DNA from: Drosophila pseudoobscura
Lineage: Eukaryota > Arthropoda > Insecta > Diptera > Drosophilidae
Direction: 5' to 3'
Assembly (NCBI RefSeq): GCF_009870125.1
Contig: NC_046683.1
Span: 50,793,869-50,857,868 of the forward strand
Length of the DNA: 64,000 nucleotides
Shown here: positions 21,395 to 34,005 of the stretch, one piece after another
Position numbering within the stretch: the first letter of the stretch is position 1
How the letters are laid out: every line of letters begins with the position of its first letter
Made by a program: the position numbers and the translations under genes
The notes under the pieces: generated by a model
The model's database searches: none
The model's input: the letters and a program-made list of their open reading frames with translations, nothing else
Told to the model about the DNA's origin: nothing

Positions 21395-23258
21395 ATGAGG
21401 ATTCAAATATGGGTCCTAACACTTTTGCTGGGTGAGTACCCCATTGATCGTTTCCACGAATCGGTGTAGAAGTCGAAATATCCCTTGCCTGTCATTAGAG
21501 CATAATAGAAATAGATTCTTAAAGGATTCTATAAGTAATGTTGGCATGTACATACATATATATATACGTAGAGGGATTAAAGTTTCTTGAGTGTTCTTGA
21601 GGAAAACTTCTTATCAAATCGTAATACTTCATTTGTTTTTTTATTACTGTAAAAAGTACAAATTGTATCGAAATTATACAATTATTTTTTAAACTTATGA
21701 TTATACGGCCTGAAGAAAGTTGTACAAGAATGCTCAAGACATATATTTTTGACAGTGTGGGACACTCAATTTCTTCAACGGAATGAAATATTTTTGAAGT
21801 TTATTCATAAAAATGAATTAGATTCTTTTAATGAACCTCCCTTATAAGTAAACTATCTGCTTTTTTATAAGGATTGAAGACAAACAATGGAAAGTTCTGG
21901 TAACTTTGGAGGATTACAAAATTAATATTCTGCAAATGTATATATAGAATAAAGAATAAACGGGTTGCTATAAATCTTGTCGTGAGATACACATAAATAG
22001 AAAGAAACATGCTTAATGCTCTACTATACCTAAATTATCACTCGTATCTTTAACTATTGTCTAATCTTGAAATTAATGACATCCATAACCACATACACAT
22101 TAAAAACACAGTAAATGTCAAAGATCAACCATAATATTAAATATTTCCATGATATTCACACTTGTTCCACCTACCTATCCTCTGTCTCCTCCCACACAGG
22201 CCTCCTCTGCGCCCAGGCATTGGAAACCAACGCCAAGAGCGACAGCACCGGCAGCATCGGCGATAGCAAGAGCGCCGCCTCCACGCCGCTGGAGTCGGAG
22301 GCGTCTAAGGACAAGCGCCAGGTGAGCAGCAAGGAGACGCCCCTCTATCCCAATCACCGCAGTGCGGATCCAGCGGCAGCCGACGATCCCGAGGACGGGC
22401 AGGAGACCATTTACGGCACGAAGCCGAATCAGTTCATCATACGACCCATTGCCCCGCATCAGCATCAGCAGCACGAGGGGCACCAGGAGCCGCAGCTACG
22501 GAACTTTGCGGCGGCCAACTCCCGGCCGCATGCCGCCCAACTGCTGGAGCAGAGCCAAGAGGTGAGTGGGGAACACAATCGATTGATTGATGGGGTTTTG
22601 GCTGTGAGGGATTTCGCTGTTCATTTGTTTGTTTGCTTTTTGCAAATCGAGGGGCGTTTCATCATGTCGCTGCTTGGCCCCGCGGCCATCAGACATCAGA
22701 CATCGGAGATCGGACGACCTGGCATCGTGACTGGGAATCGGTTGCAGTTACACGATTCTTTGCAAAATGCCGGATGTAAACATCTCAACATCAAGCCACA
22801 GCTTGTCCCAGTCCCCCAGTCCCCCAATCGCCCAGTCACAATCCCCAAGACCCAAGCCCCAGATAAATTGTCAAATTCTCCCTTTCGCCGAGGCCAAGAA
22901 ACCTTGACCAATATCTCCCAGTGGCCCAAAGGTTTATTTTCGGAACAAATTGCGATAGACAAAGACAATTACAATTAGGCAAAGACAATGTTTCTATTAC
23001 AAAATGTATAGAAATTAAATGCGCTGGCCTGGCAAATATAATAATAATAATAATATGATTATTATAAATGAAATCGGCAGAACTAAGTCACGACATGGCA
23101 TGGCGACAGGCAACGCAGTAACAAATGCATAATTGCAACATTATGTTATTTTTTGTATTACGCGTTAAATAACGAATTCCATTCCATTCCCTTTCCATTT
23201 CCCACCCGCAACCATTTCCACCTTTTCGTCTACTTCTTTTGCTTCTGCTGTGGCTTCT

Positions 23259-23289
<31 letters not shown>

Positions 23290-26119
23290 ATGTTTCTTCT
23301 GCTCCATCATTCGCGACAGCGAAACAATGGCGGCGCGGCAGCTTTGAGTGGTCGTGGGAAGAAAGTTGACATAATGTTATAATCACCCCCACTTTTGGTC
23401 TGCTCCGCCAGTTGAGTTTTCTGTGGCTTGAATGTGGTGGTGGTGGTGGCGCCTTGAATTGCCGGCGGTGCGGCACAATATATTTGCCACAATAATGTGA
23501 ATTACACGCTAGCAACACTGTACAGCAGGTTTCAAAAAGATTCGAACTATTTTAAGCTTAACTCCTTGTTTTTTTTTTCATGGGGGAAAATTTAATCCAA
23601 AAGTTGTTTATGATTCGCACAGACAAAGTTAAATGTATGACAACCTTTTTTTGCACAGTGTAATTATTGGTGTCCTATGTTGGTCACAGATTGTTGCAGC
23701 ATTTAGCCATGGTGCTGCGGTTGTTGTTGGCGTTGCCAAACTCTTGCCACAAGTGTTATATAAACATATTTTTTAGATGCCACGCCATTCTCACAACGTC
23801 TGTGACTGCGAAGCACCTGCCATGTGGCTGCCACCGCAGTCTCTGTTGTTGTTGTTATTGGTGGCAGTGGGCTCCACATTAAACAGCTGCTGACATTGGC
23901 CGCCGCTGGCTGAAAGTTGGTTGTTCACACACCCACAGCAGCCCACAGTGGAAATCCATAATTACACGTCTCTCGATCTCTCTCTCTTCTTGCCACTGTA
24001 GGTGCAGCATTATGTCTACCTGCAAGATATTATGCGCCATCACCAGCCCAAGGCCCTGGGGGCCTCAGGTCAAGGCAAGGGTGCGGCCAGCAACCCGAAG
24101 AAGTCGTCCACACCCGTCGCTGAAGAGGAACAGGAGCAGGAGGCGGAGCAGCGCTATGCCGTTTCCATTCAGCCACAGCCACAGCCGCAGCTGCAGCAAC
24201 GCCCTCGTCCCTATCCCGGAGTGGGTCCCTACCAGCTACCACTACCATTGCCCGCACCCCAGCATCAGCAGGGTCATCCCCAACAGCATCAACACCAGCA
24301 CCAATCCCAGCAGCCATATCAGGTCATACCAGAGGAGCAGTTCCTGAAACTGCTGGAGGAAGAGTTGCAGGCGAGAGCCTACCACGAGCAACTGCGTCAA
24401 CAACAGCAGCAGCATCAGCAGCAGCAACAGCAACAGCATTCCCAGCAGCAGGCGCAACAACAGCAGCACAAGCAATTGTCCATCCACAGCACAGCGGCCA
24501 CCCACAAGGTGCTCCAGCAGGCGGAACCGTCTCTGGGCTTGGGCGGCTATCGCGATCGTTTGGTGGCCGAGCAGGAGCTTGTGTCGCCTGCCTATTCACA
24601 ATCCCAGTCCCGAGGGGGTCCCAAGTATCTGCCCTTGTCACAGGCCCAGCAATTCGAGGAGGAGGAGGTGGCCCAGCAGCAGCAACAGCAGCAACAGCAG
24701 CAGCAGCAGCAGGCCCAGCGCAGTCATCTACACAAGCCCATCCACCATCAGGGACAACCGCATCAGCAGCAACTAATCTCCGGTCTTCCCCCACAGATTG
24801 CCTACTACCAACCGCAGATCAGCTACAAGACCCTGCCCAACCATCCGCTAGCCAAGTCCTCGCTGGAAAGTGAGATTGAGAAACTGCTGGCTGCCAATAA
24901 GCCCGGACCGGCCCTTGCCTATGTCGACAGCAGTAATGAGCCGACCTATAACCACCAGCAGCCATCGGCTCGCCACCCGCTGCCCCTACAGCATCCGCCG
25001 CCGCCCACCTCGCATCCAGCTCTGCGCCAACCCAAGGCCTACCTGGCCAGTACCCCCAACTCCCTGCTGGACGCTAACAACCAGCCCTTCGTCCCGTCAC
25101 TCTTCAAGTTCAGCAACTACCAGCAGCCCACGCCCATCTATCCCACTCAGGCCGCTCCCCTTTCAGAGCCCAAGAGGCTAGGACCCGTGGTGTACCCTAC
25201 GCAGACCGCCAACCAACCACAGCCCTCGCAATACTACTACCAGGAGGCGGCACCCACTGCCGGTCCCAAGCCATCCCCCCACCCAAAGCCCTACCTTCGC
25301 TCCAAGCACTATAAACTAGCCGCACCCTCGAAGGCTCTGCTCTATGCCGACTACGATCGCAGTCAGGGACCACCGCCACCGCAGTCGGCTTCATCCAGCT
25401 TCTATCCCAGTCCGCCGGATCCGATAAAGCATACACAGAGAACCCTAGGAGTGACACCCACATCTCTTCCCCTGCCCGACTATCCCTCGCCGTCGCCTTC
25501 GCAGTCCAGCATCTATGTTTCGCAGGGCACTGGAATCGTGACGCCATCCCGCGCTACGCCCACAGGCACGCCGGTCCAGAAGTTGCGGACGCTGGACGAA
25601 GTGAAGCAGCTGAATCTGCCGCCCCCTAACGGAAAGCCCCTCACCCAGGCCGAGTTCCAGGCGCTGGTCGATGCCGGATACCCGGTGAAGGCGGTGCCAG
25701 TGCCAGTGCCCGTCCCATACGAGCAGTACGTCAAGGATCATCCCGAGTATCGCAATCACCCTCCAGTGGACTATGCCCACCTCATGCGACTGGCCACGCG
25801 CCAGTTGGCCACCCAACAGCAGCAACAGCAGCATCACCATCATCGCTCGTTGGCCGCCCCCTCGGAGCCGTCGGTGAAGATCATCTCCTCGCCCACGGCC
25901 AGCGATCTACAGCAGCAGACGGCAACGGGCATTGGCGGTGGCAGCGTCACCTATTTGCAGCCCATCGAGGGACAACAAGCCCATCTGCATGCACATGCCC
26001 ACGCCCTACAGAAGCGACGTCCGAGAGATGAGCAGGACACGGCCGTGGCGGGCAGTGAGACCAAGGCGGCCGCACCAGAGGCGAAAGCGCGACCGCAGAC
26101 AGCACAGAAGGCTCAATGA
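21395..26119 (+). CDS. Secreted Gln/Pro-rich protein of unknown function
   Basis: Exons 21395-21431, 22200-22561 and 24002-26119, all in frame, encode 838 residues. The start MRIQIWVLTLLLGLLCAQALE is a clear signal peptide split by the first intron, a common layout for fly secreted proteins. After it comes a Ser/Ala/Glu-rich stretch with a possible basic cleavage site (SKDKRQ). The last exon has long Gln/His tracts (about residues 250-300 and 355-375), many Tyr-Pro and Pro-Pro repeats, and little predicted order. A more conserved-looking part near residues 665-735 reads KLRTLDEVKQLNLPPPNGKPLTQAEFQALVDAGYPVKAVPVPVPVPYEQYVKDHPEY. I recognise no enzymatic domain. The composition suggests an extracellular matrix or cuticle-associated protein, but that is a guess. 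Confidence 0.85.
21432..22199 (+). other. Intron 1 of the secreted protein gene
   Basis: 768-bp AT-rich intron with GTGAGT and CACACAG ends. No internal feature recognised. Confidence 0.75.
22562..24001 (+). other. Intron 2 of the secreted protein gene
   Basis: 1.44-kb intron with GTGAGT and CACTGTAG ends. It contains (ATA)n at about 23037-23055 and a long TTC/CTT tract at 23245-23300. A CCACCACCA run occurs on the minus strand near 23435-23450. The frame open from the upstream exon into this intron (to 22978) is not supported as coding. Confidence 0.7.
24391..24715 (+). repeat. CAG/CAA polyglutamine tracts inside the secreted protein gene
   Basis: Two coding tracts, about 24397-24470 and 24673-24712, encode runs of Gln with some His. 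The mix of CAG and CAA in the first and second tracts should make them more stable than pure CAG runs. Confidence 0.85.
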
Positions 26120-26221
26120 GGCAAGCGGCTTCCTGTTTTTTTTTTAGTTAAAATGTCCTTGTCTAGTTTATAAGTATTGTAAAAATGTTTCAGCACTTGC
26201 GCAATGTTAAATTATAAAAAA

Positions 26222-26227
26222 AATAAA
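26222..26227 (+). terminator. Poly(A) signal of the secreted protein gene
   Basis: AATAAA 103 bp after the stop codon, in a 234-bp gap to the convergent Taf2 stop codon. Confidence 0.55.
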
Positions 26228-26353
26228 ATACGGAAACCTAACAAAAGAGCGCGAGGACGATTACATTACATATTATTTTCGATACTCCAAACATGATCAA
26301 GAATAGTTGTTCTTACACTCAAGGTTATGATTTTTGGGATCGGAGTCCCTCAC

Positions 26354-29300
26354 TTAGTTTGGGCCGAATCCCGAATTGCTGTTACTGTTGCTGCTGTCCG
26401 CCGAACTGAGCGTGTCCGGAGTGGCCGTCTCCTTGGTCTGCAGGCGGGAAATTTGTGGATCGCGTTTATCTTTTTCCTTGTCTTTGCGCTCTCGCTCCTT
26501 GTCCTTGCTGTGCTTGTGTTTGTGTTTATGCTTGTGCTTCTTCTTGTCCTTCTTCTTTTTTTTCTTGACGAGGCCATCGCTAGGCTTGAACTTGCCTTCG
26601 TCGTAACTGCTCTCGTATCGTGTCGACTCGGCCATGTCGAGTACCGTCATCGAATTTTCATCCTCGGCGTAGATCTCCGTCTTGATGCGCTTGCTCGTTT
26701 GACCGTCAACCGATCCTTCATCTGCTGGCAGTGCTTTCACTTTGGTCTCACTGTCGTAGGCCTGAGTATGGGATGGATCGTCTACCACTGTCACCACCTC
26801 GCTATGCTCCACCTCTAGCTTGATGATCTCATCGCCCACCGCAAACGCTTCTGTGGCCGTTCGTTTGATGGTGACCATGGCGGGCTTATGCCGTTCATGC
26901 GACTCAGTTTTCATTATCTCCGTCAGCGCTTGGGATTGCTTGGAGTCGCTGTGCTTCTTAAAGCTAGGTCCGCTGCTTGCACCGTCTTTGAGGAGGTCTT
27001 TGTAGAAGCTCTGATTCTCGCTGGCCTGAAGGCAGTTGGGACGCTTGCTGCCGTAGAGCGCATAATATAGATCGACGGTATCGCAGCGCAGTTTGGTGTT
27101 ACCATACTCCTTGGTGTTTATTCTCTCCCAAAGGCGTTCGACCAGATTGGGGTTGTCCAAGGCGCTTTTTTTTATCTCACGGGTAAAGGGTGGATTATCG
27201 ATCAGCAGCTGTGCCAAAGCATGCCGTGCAGCCGGGTCGGGATCAGTCTCTAACAGGTTGATCAAATGGTCCAGATCCTCGCTGCGTCCATCAACTTTCA
27301 CAAAGTCCACCAGGCATTCCATGGCAGCGATTCGCAGATCAAGAAAGACACCGTATGCCGCATATCTGTGGTAGAAGTTAGGCAGCGACGGGAGATGTCC
27401 AAACTTTTGCAGCTTTCGAATGACCTTCAAACAGGAGACGGACACGACATACTTATACGACGGCAGACTCTTCTCCATGTTCAGCAATCGAGTCATCTCA
27501 TCCAGCACTAGCCTAAAGAGAATAAAAAAATTATATGGAATCTTTAAAGAGTGGCATTGATTCTTACTTGGCATCAGTGGACAGGCTGTCGGTGGTGATC
27601 TGTGTACCGTGCATTGACACTGAGACAACGGGTGTCAGCGTTTCGCCCAACGCCTCCACCAGAGCAGCTCTGTAGTACGCATCCGTGTAGTGATTGCGCG
27701 AGTTCTCGTTGTACTTGAAGAGATCGAAGAGAAAGCGCATCACTTCTGGCGGACAAATGCCATGCGAGGTGCGCAGGCCTGCCAGGGAACCGAATCAGTT
27801 AAGGATCAAAGAAGGACTCAATACTCACCTGCCATAGCCACAGGAATCGCCTTTTGCAGAAAGTACAATTGAAAATTGGAAAAGTTGTTCAGCTTGATAA
27901 TGTGTGGCGCACTGAAGGAGCCAAAGAACTTCCTGAATATATTCAGCATGGCGGGGGGACCGCTCCACGAGGCCACCATCTGGTTGGCAACTTTGGTAAG
28001 GCTGTGCGCTGCCTGGACCCGCACCTTATAGAAGCAGCGATCGCTCTCAATGGTGTCGGTGAGGGCAAGTCGCGTGGCATTTGTCGGGTAGTGCTGGAGC
28101 GCCTGGATGGCCTGGAACTGAGCCGTAACATCGCGCTCATGGCGCAGCTGGTATTGCCACTGAAAGTCGGGTTGCTCGATAATCAGGTCCCGCAGCAGAA
28201 TCATTTCCGGATCAAGGCGTATCCAAAGCACAGGCGAATCGCTAAATACACAAAGCATAAGGCATACATATTGTATGGAAATCTAGCTGAGACTTACTCC
28301 ATGGCAGAGAGATCCATGTCCACCTCTTCGCCAGTGGAGAGGGGAATCTTCTTTTTCTTGTTTCGCCTGCTCTTCGAGTGACAGGTAATATCCGCCTTGA
28401 CTAGAGTGTTCTCGATCTGCAGCGTGTGCTTAAAGGTTCCATCCAGCTCCTGCAGTTGAACCAGCAACGGACCGTTGTACTTCCTGACCCCGCGATGATT
28501 GACAAAGTCCTGACGAATCTCCAGCTCGATGGTGTTTCGCTTGCGATTGAATACCGAGGACAGGGAGAACTTGGCATGGCCGCCAGTGCGCACCGACTGA
28601 TCCATAAAGACGGACATGTCCTTGCCAGTGACAGTGAAGATGGCTTTGATGAAGATATTGGTGGAGATGAGCAGCTGGGACCAGAGACCAGCCCCGATTT
28701 TGGTCGAGGCAGCATTCGTCGCCAAGGCCAGCTGCTTGTTGAACACCTGTATGAGTAGCTGCTGTCCAATGCGGTGCTCCAGCATCCGAATGACAAGATG
28801 AGCCTTGCGACGCATAGCCTCCACATACTTGGGCGACACCGTGTGGAGACTCTTGATAGGAAAGTAGTGGACAATCTCCTGCTGCTTGCTGGCAGCTGCC
28901 GAGGGATTTGTGCTCGACACGGGCAATGGGGCGGGCGGCTGGCTACAGTCAAGAATGATGCCTCCGTACTTTTCCTCATACTTGACCACTCGGGCCAGTT
29001 CCGTTTGCACCCACTCGCGGTACTCGTTGTTGCCAAAGCATTTGCGAGAATACAGGCCACAGAGGTACTCGGCTATTCCCTTCGCCAGCCAGGTGTCCGA
29101 CCAATGGTGGGAGGTGATGAAGCAGCCGAAGAATTGTTCGGCCACTGCGCGGGACATGAATGTGCGGCTGATGTACGTCTGGTCAATAATGGCTATGGAG
29201 TGCAGAAGGTTGACTGAGGCTATGCTCAGCGTCGCATAGGCACTGATGTCCGTGTCCAGCTCGTCTACAAACACCTGTTTGTAGCAGGAGAAGGGATAGC

Positions 29301-30286
29301 GAGTGGAGAGGGTCTCCTCGAAGAACTCGAACGCCTCGTGCAAGTAGCGCACCGTGTTCTTCAGCAGGGGCAGCATTCCGGGCAGGCAGAAGTGCGTCAC
29401 CTCGTGCATGTGAGGATCGACATAGATCTCGAAGGGGCCTACAGCCAAGGCAATGTTGGGAGCACACACGGGCGTTGTCACCGTATAATGAAATGTTTTC
29501 CTGCGCAAATCTGGCGTCATTATGACTTCTATCAGCTCTCCGCACGAGACAGCCGTCAGATTCTTGTCCACCGTGAACTCCAGTTTCCAAGTGCAGGGAT
29601 CGGCAAAGCTGTCCACGCAAGGAAACCACAACCGAGTGGAGTTCTCATAGCAATTGGTGAACATGTGTGAGCAGTTAAGTAGCTTCTCCTCGTCCTTGTC
29701 CGCACGTGGAATGACAAAGTGCACGCCGCTCTTGGGGTTCTCCAATGAGAACTCAATGCTTATGCGCAGGCCACGTCCCTCTTGAATGAGGGAAAATCCA
29801 TCAGGTGGCACTTCAATAAACAGCTCGCCATTGTTTATATCCGGATCGGTAAATTGGGCTGCGTTCAAATGTGCTTCGCGGTAGTGCTCGAGCGATCGTG
29901 TTTTGGGATCCTTTGCGCAAATTTTCATAAAGGGGTCAAAGTAATGGAACTTGGCATGACACACGTCGTTGAGGACGACACTGTAAATCCTCATCTGCTT
30001 GGCATTCAGTCGAATAAGGCGTAAGCTGTCGCTGTTCGGCACTATGGTCAGCTCCACCATGCCCTATGAGCGTATTATTTGATTAAATATTGTAAATAAA
30101 TGCAAGTTTAGTACTTACCATTAGATTGCGCCTCTCAAAACTGATGCCCGTGAGGCTCACAACCTGATGCGCCGTGCTGCGGTAGAACGAAAAAACATTA
30201 AACGCTGATTTTGAGGAACGTTGAAAGGGTACTTATAATTTGAATGGGCGAAGCGGTGCCTCAGGCACCTCAGGTTGCACATCCAT
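26354..30286 (-). CDS. Taf2: TBP-associated factor 2 (TFIID subunit TAF2/TAFII150)
   Basis: Minus-strand exons 30286-30233, 30176-30119, 30063-28298, 28241-27829, 27778-27568 and 27512-26354. TAF2 is the TFIID subunit that contacts the initiator in core promoters. Its N-terminal two thirds has an M1-aminopeptidase-like fold that lacks activity. Landmarks are [69 protein letters not shown] and, later, [19 protein letters not shown]. The C-terminus is Lys/His/Asp-rich ([19 protein letters not shown]). The total is 1218 residues if translation starts at the ATG at 30282, close to the fly protein length I recall. The ATG at 30286 is in another frame and, after the first splice, does not lead into the Taf2 frame (see findings). 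Confidence 0.95.
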
Positions 30287-30403
30287 CGCAGAGTCGTAGT
30301 TTATTCCAACCGAAAACAAAAAAAAACTTTCGTTTGTTATTAAAAACACAGCATTCTTATGACTTATCGCTATCGCAGACCAATCGACCAAATATACGGC
30401 CCG

Positions 30404-30447
30404 ACCCTCAGAAATATACCGAAATATACCGTCTCATTTTAAAATCA
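30404..30447 (-). promoter_or_regulatory. Taf2 core promoter: motif 6 repeats
   Basis: On the minus strand two GGTATATTTC units follow one another, and a further GTATATTT lies near 30392. This is the Ohler motif 6 pattern. The 24 bases at 30421-30444 equal those at 5933-5956 in the TVP23 promoter, in the same orientation relative to the gene. The coding start is about 120 bp downstream. Confidence 0.7.
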
Positions 30448-30451
30448 TACC

Positions 30452-30689
30452 GATGAAAAAACGAACTCAGCCCACTTAACCCCCCTTTATTTAAGTAGGA
30501 TAACAGGTTGAGCTAAAGCGCGTAAAATGTTTTAAATGTTTGTAAATTCTTCTTGTAGATCCATCCCATCTTTCCTCTTTACTTGCAAAAACAACCACCA
30601 TATCTTTCAACTTAACTGAGCTAAAATTCTTGAAGTTTCAAAATATTCGTGTATGTATCTAAATACCCACTGGTCGACAATGGGTTAAT
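30452..30689 (-). repeat. Dispersed promoter-proximal repeat (copy B)
   Basis: The reverse complement aligns end to end with 8262-8490. Both ends are identical blocks of 20 and 15 bases, and the middle is diverged. As with copy A, it ends immediately before core-promoter motifs, here the motif 6 cluster of Taf2. Confidence 0.65.
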
Positions 30690-31145
30690 CGTTCGGATGC
30701 TATTGGTGCCCAATAGGTGCAGTTTAACCTTTATACTGTTTCATGTATTTTATCAAGTCCGTCATCGAAACTTTATCGTATTTTATAAAATATATAATAC
30801 AAAAAATCAAATTTTTTTGAAATAAAATGGCGTCCTTAGCCCTTATTAATTGCACTTAATTGGACTATATATCTCTTCGTTACCTATATGGGGAAAACCG
30901 CGAAAAACAACAATTGCGCGGTTAAAAACAATCAGTTTGTTCAAGGGTTAAAGATTATGAATCATTTACCGAGAAAGTTAAATTTGGATCTTTCCCCCAT
31001 TCAAAAAGTATATTTCCCAACCGAGTCAGCAGTTTTAGTTTGACGACGAGAAGTTAACCACCTGGAGACACTAATTCGTAGGTTTCTAGGAGTGCTACGC
31101 ATAAAATAATTAGGAAAAAACCAGAGAATCCATTGAAAATAAATA
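30690..31145. other. Spacer and presumed CalpB promoter and 5' UTR
   Basis: AT-rich sequence between divergent Taf2 and CalpB. A plausible CalpB start region lies near 31020-31060. No clear TATA box or DRE was found. Confidence 0.4.
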
Positions 31146-34005
31146 ATGTACGGTATTGATAATTACCCCAAGAATTATCATGCCAGTGGCATTGGACTTG
31201 TCAATTTGGCAGCTTTGGGCTACAGCAAGAATGAAGTCAGCGGCGGGAACTCGGAGAGCGCAAAGCCGAAGGCAGGGCTCTACCCTTCGCTGCCATACCC
31301 CTCATCCGAGTCCGTGGGTGGCATGCCATATGTTGTAAAGCAGCAGGCGAGTCACTCACAGAATGCCTCGTACCCGGGAATGAGCGTCGGGATGAGCATG
31401 CCAACGCCTGGACCATCGGCCCCGTATGCAAGTGCCGCGCCATATCCAGGTGCCGCACCATATCCAGGTGCCGCGCCATATGCAGGAGCCGGTCTGTATC
31501 CCAGTTTACCGTCTGCATCTTCATCGTTGCCGTATCCATCTGCGCCCCTGGCACCATATCCCTCGTCGATGCCGTACCCGAGCATGCCACAACCTGGACT
31601 TCCGTATCCATCCGCTCCACTGGCACCGTATCCAAATGCGAATACTGCATTTCCGAGCATGCCAATGCCTTACGTCCCCCTGCCAACAAGTCCAGCTCCC
31701 CAGCAGGCTGGCGGGTTCCCATCCTTGCCTTACCCGACAGCGCCGCCACCAGCCAGTGCGCCCACACAAGAGGAGGAGCCGTCTGTGGGAATTGCCGAGC
31801 TGAGCTTCACCAGCGTCAAGGTGCCGGAGAATCAGAATATGTTCTGGATGGGCCGCAAGGCTACCAGCACCCGGCAGACAAGCATTCGAGGCGATGACTT
31901 TGCCTCGCTCCGCGATTCCTGCGTGATCAATGGGACGATGTTCGAGGATCCCGACTTCCCGGCCAACAATGCCTCCTTAATGTTCTCCAAGCGTCCCGAT
32001 CGCTACATTGAATGGCTTCGCCCGGGCGACATTGTGGGCGATCCCCAGTTCTTTGTAGAGGGCTACTCACGATTCGACGTCCAGCAGGGCGAGCTTGGAG
32101 ATTGCTGGCTTTTGGCCGCTGCGGCGAATCTCACTCAGGACTCCACGTTGTTTTTCCGCGTCATCCCACCGGACCAGAGCTTCCAGGAAAACTATGCCGG
32201 CATATTCCACTTCAAGTTTTGGCAGTACGGCAAATGGGTGGAGGTGGTCATCGATGATCGCTTGCCTACCTACAACGGCGAGCTGATCTACATGCACTCC
32301 ACGGAGAGGAACGAATTCTGGAGTGCCCTGTTAGAGAAGGCCTACGCCAAGCTACATGGCTCCTACGAGGCTCTCAAGGGTAACATCTAGTCATAGAACT
32401 CCCTGTTGTATGGATTTATTTCATCAAAACTATCTACTTCTAGGTGGCACCACTTGCGAGGCAATGGAGGACTTCACCGGCGGCGTTACCGAATGGTACG
32501 ACATCAAGGAGGCTCCACCAAATCTATTCAGCATCATGATGAAGGCCGCCGAACGTGGCTCGATGATGGGCTGCTCCCTGGAGCCGGATCCGCATGTCCT
32601 GGAGGCCGAGACACGCGAGGGTTTGATTCGTGGACACGCGTACTCCATCACCAAAGTCTGCCTCATGGATATATCGACGCCGAATCGCCAGGGCAAAATG
32701 CCAATGATCCGAATGAGGAATCCATGGGGCAACGACGCTGAGTGGAGCGGTCCGTGGAGTGACAGTTCGCCCGAGTGGCGTTTCATTCCAGAGCATGTAA
32801 AGGAAGAGATTGGTCTGAACTTTGATCGCGACGGCGAGTTTTGGATGTCCTTCCAGGATTTCCTGAATCACTTTGATCGTGTGGAGATCTGCAACTTAAA
32901 CCCGGACTCGCTGACGGAAGATCAACAAAACAGTTCGCGCCGGAAGTGGGAGATGTCGATGTTTGAGGGCGAATGGACCTCGGGAGTGACGGCCGGCGGA
33001 TGCCGCAACTTCTTGGAGACGTTCTGGCACAATCCGCAGTACGTAATTTCGCTAGAGGATCCCGACGACGAGGATGACGACGGTAAGTGCACAGTCATTG
33101 TGGCCCTGATGCAGAAGAATCGTCGCAGCAAGCGCAAAGTGGGCATCGACTGCCTCACCATTGGCTTTGCCATCTACCATCTCACGGACCGCGACCTTCA
33201 GGTGAAGCCGCAGGCTCTGAACTTCTTCAAGTATCGCGCCTCGGTGGCACGTTCTCCGCATTTCATCAACACGCGAGAGGTGTGCGCCCGCTTCAAGCTG
33301 CCGCCTGGACACTATCTGATCGTGCCCTCGACCTTCGACCCGAACGAGGAGGGAGAGTTTATCATTCGCGTCTTCTCCGAGACAATGAATAACATGGAGG
33401 AGAATGACGATGAGGTCGGCTTCGGAGATACAGACGATCGCATTGCTCCCGCTTTGCCGCCACCCACCCCCAAGGAAGAGGATGATCCTCAGCGCATCGC
33501 CCTGCGACGCCTCTTCGACAGCGTGGCCGGAAGCGACGAGGAGGTGGACTGGCAGGAGCTTAAGCGCATTCTGGACCACTCAATGCGCGATGTTATGATG
33601 GGCACTGATGGCTTCTCCAAGGATGCTGTGCGCTCAATGGTGGCCATGCTGGACAAGGATCGCTCTGGCCGCCTGGGTTTCGATGAGTTCGAGGCTCTGC
33701 TGACGGACATTGCCAAGTGGCGGGCCGTCTTCAAGCTGTACGACACCCGGCGTACCGGCAGCATCGATGGCTTCCATTTGCGCGGAGCCCTCAATTCGGC
33801 TGGCTATCATCTGAACAACCGGCTACTCAATGCCTTGGCGCATCGCTACGGCTCCCATGAGGGACAGATACCGTTCGATGACTTCCTGATGTGTGCCATC
33901 AAAGTGAGGACCTTCATCGAGATGTTCCGCGAACGGGACACGGACAATTCCGATACGGCCTTCTTCAACCTGGACGATTGGCTCGAGCGCACCATATACT
34001 CATAG
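31146..34005 (+). CDS. CalpB: Calpain-B, calcium-dependent cysteine protease
   Basis: Exons 31146-32379 and 32444-34005 encode 931 residues, close to the fly CalpB length I recall (about 925). The N-terminal 230 residues are a Pro/Tyr/Ser/Ala-rich extension with repeated YPSAPLAPYPS/YPGAAPYPGA units. The CysPc protease core follows. The catalytic triad is visible: Cys320 in GELGDCWLLAA, His476 in IRGHAYSITK and Asn504 in MRNPWGNDAEW. A C2-like domain III (about residues 545-695) comes next. The penta-EF-hand region (about residues 765-931) includes loops DKDRSGRLGFDE and DTRRTGSIDG. It is a cytosolic, calcium-activated protease that cuts substrates at limited sites. All key residues are present, so it should be active. 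Confidence 0.96.

Noticed and set aside
22562-22978. Extension of secreted-protein exon 2 into the following intron
   Set aside because: The GAG|GTGAGT donor at 22562 and the in-phase exon at 24002 explain the gene. The extension lacks the composition of the rest of the protein.
27513-27628. ATG and open frame upstream of the last Taf2 exon
   Set aside because: The codons fall in an intron and in the previous exon read out of frame. TAF2 homology begins at the acceptor at 27512.
32356-32443. Open frame continuing upstream of CalpB exon 2 with its own ATG
   Set aside because: The segment is a 64-bp intron with good splice sites. Joining 32379 to 32444 gives the conserved calpain sequence KGGTTCEAMEDF.
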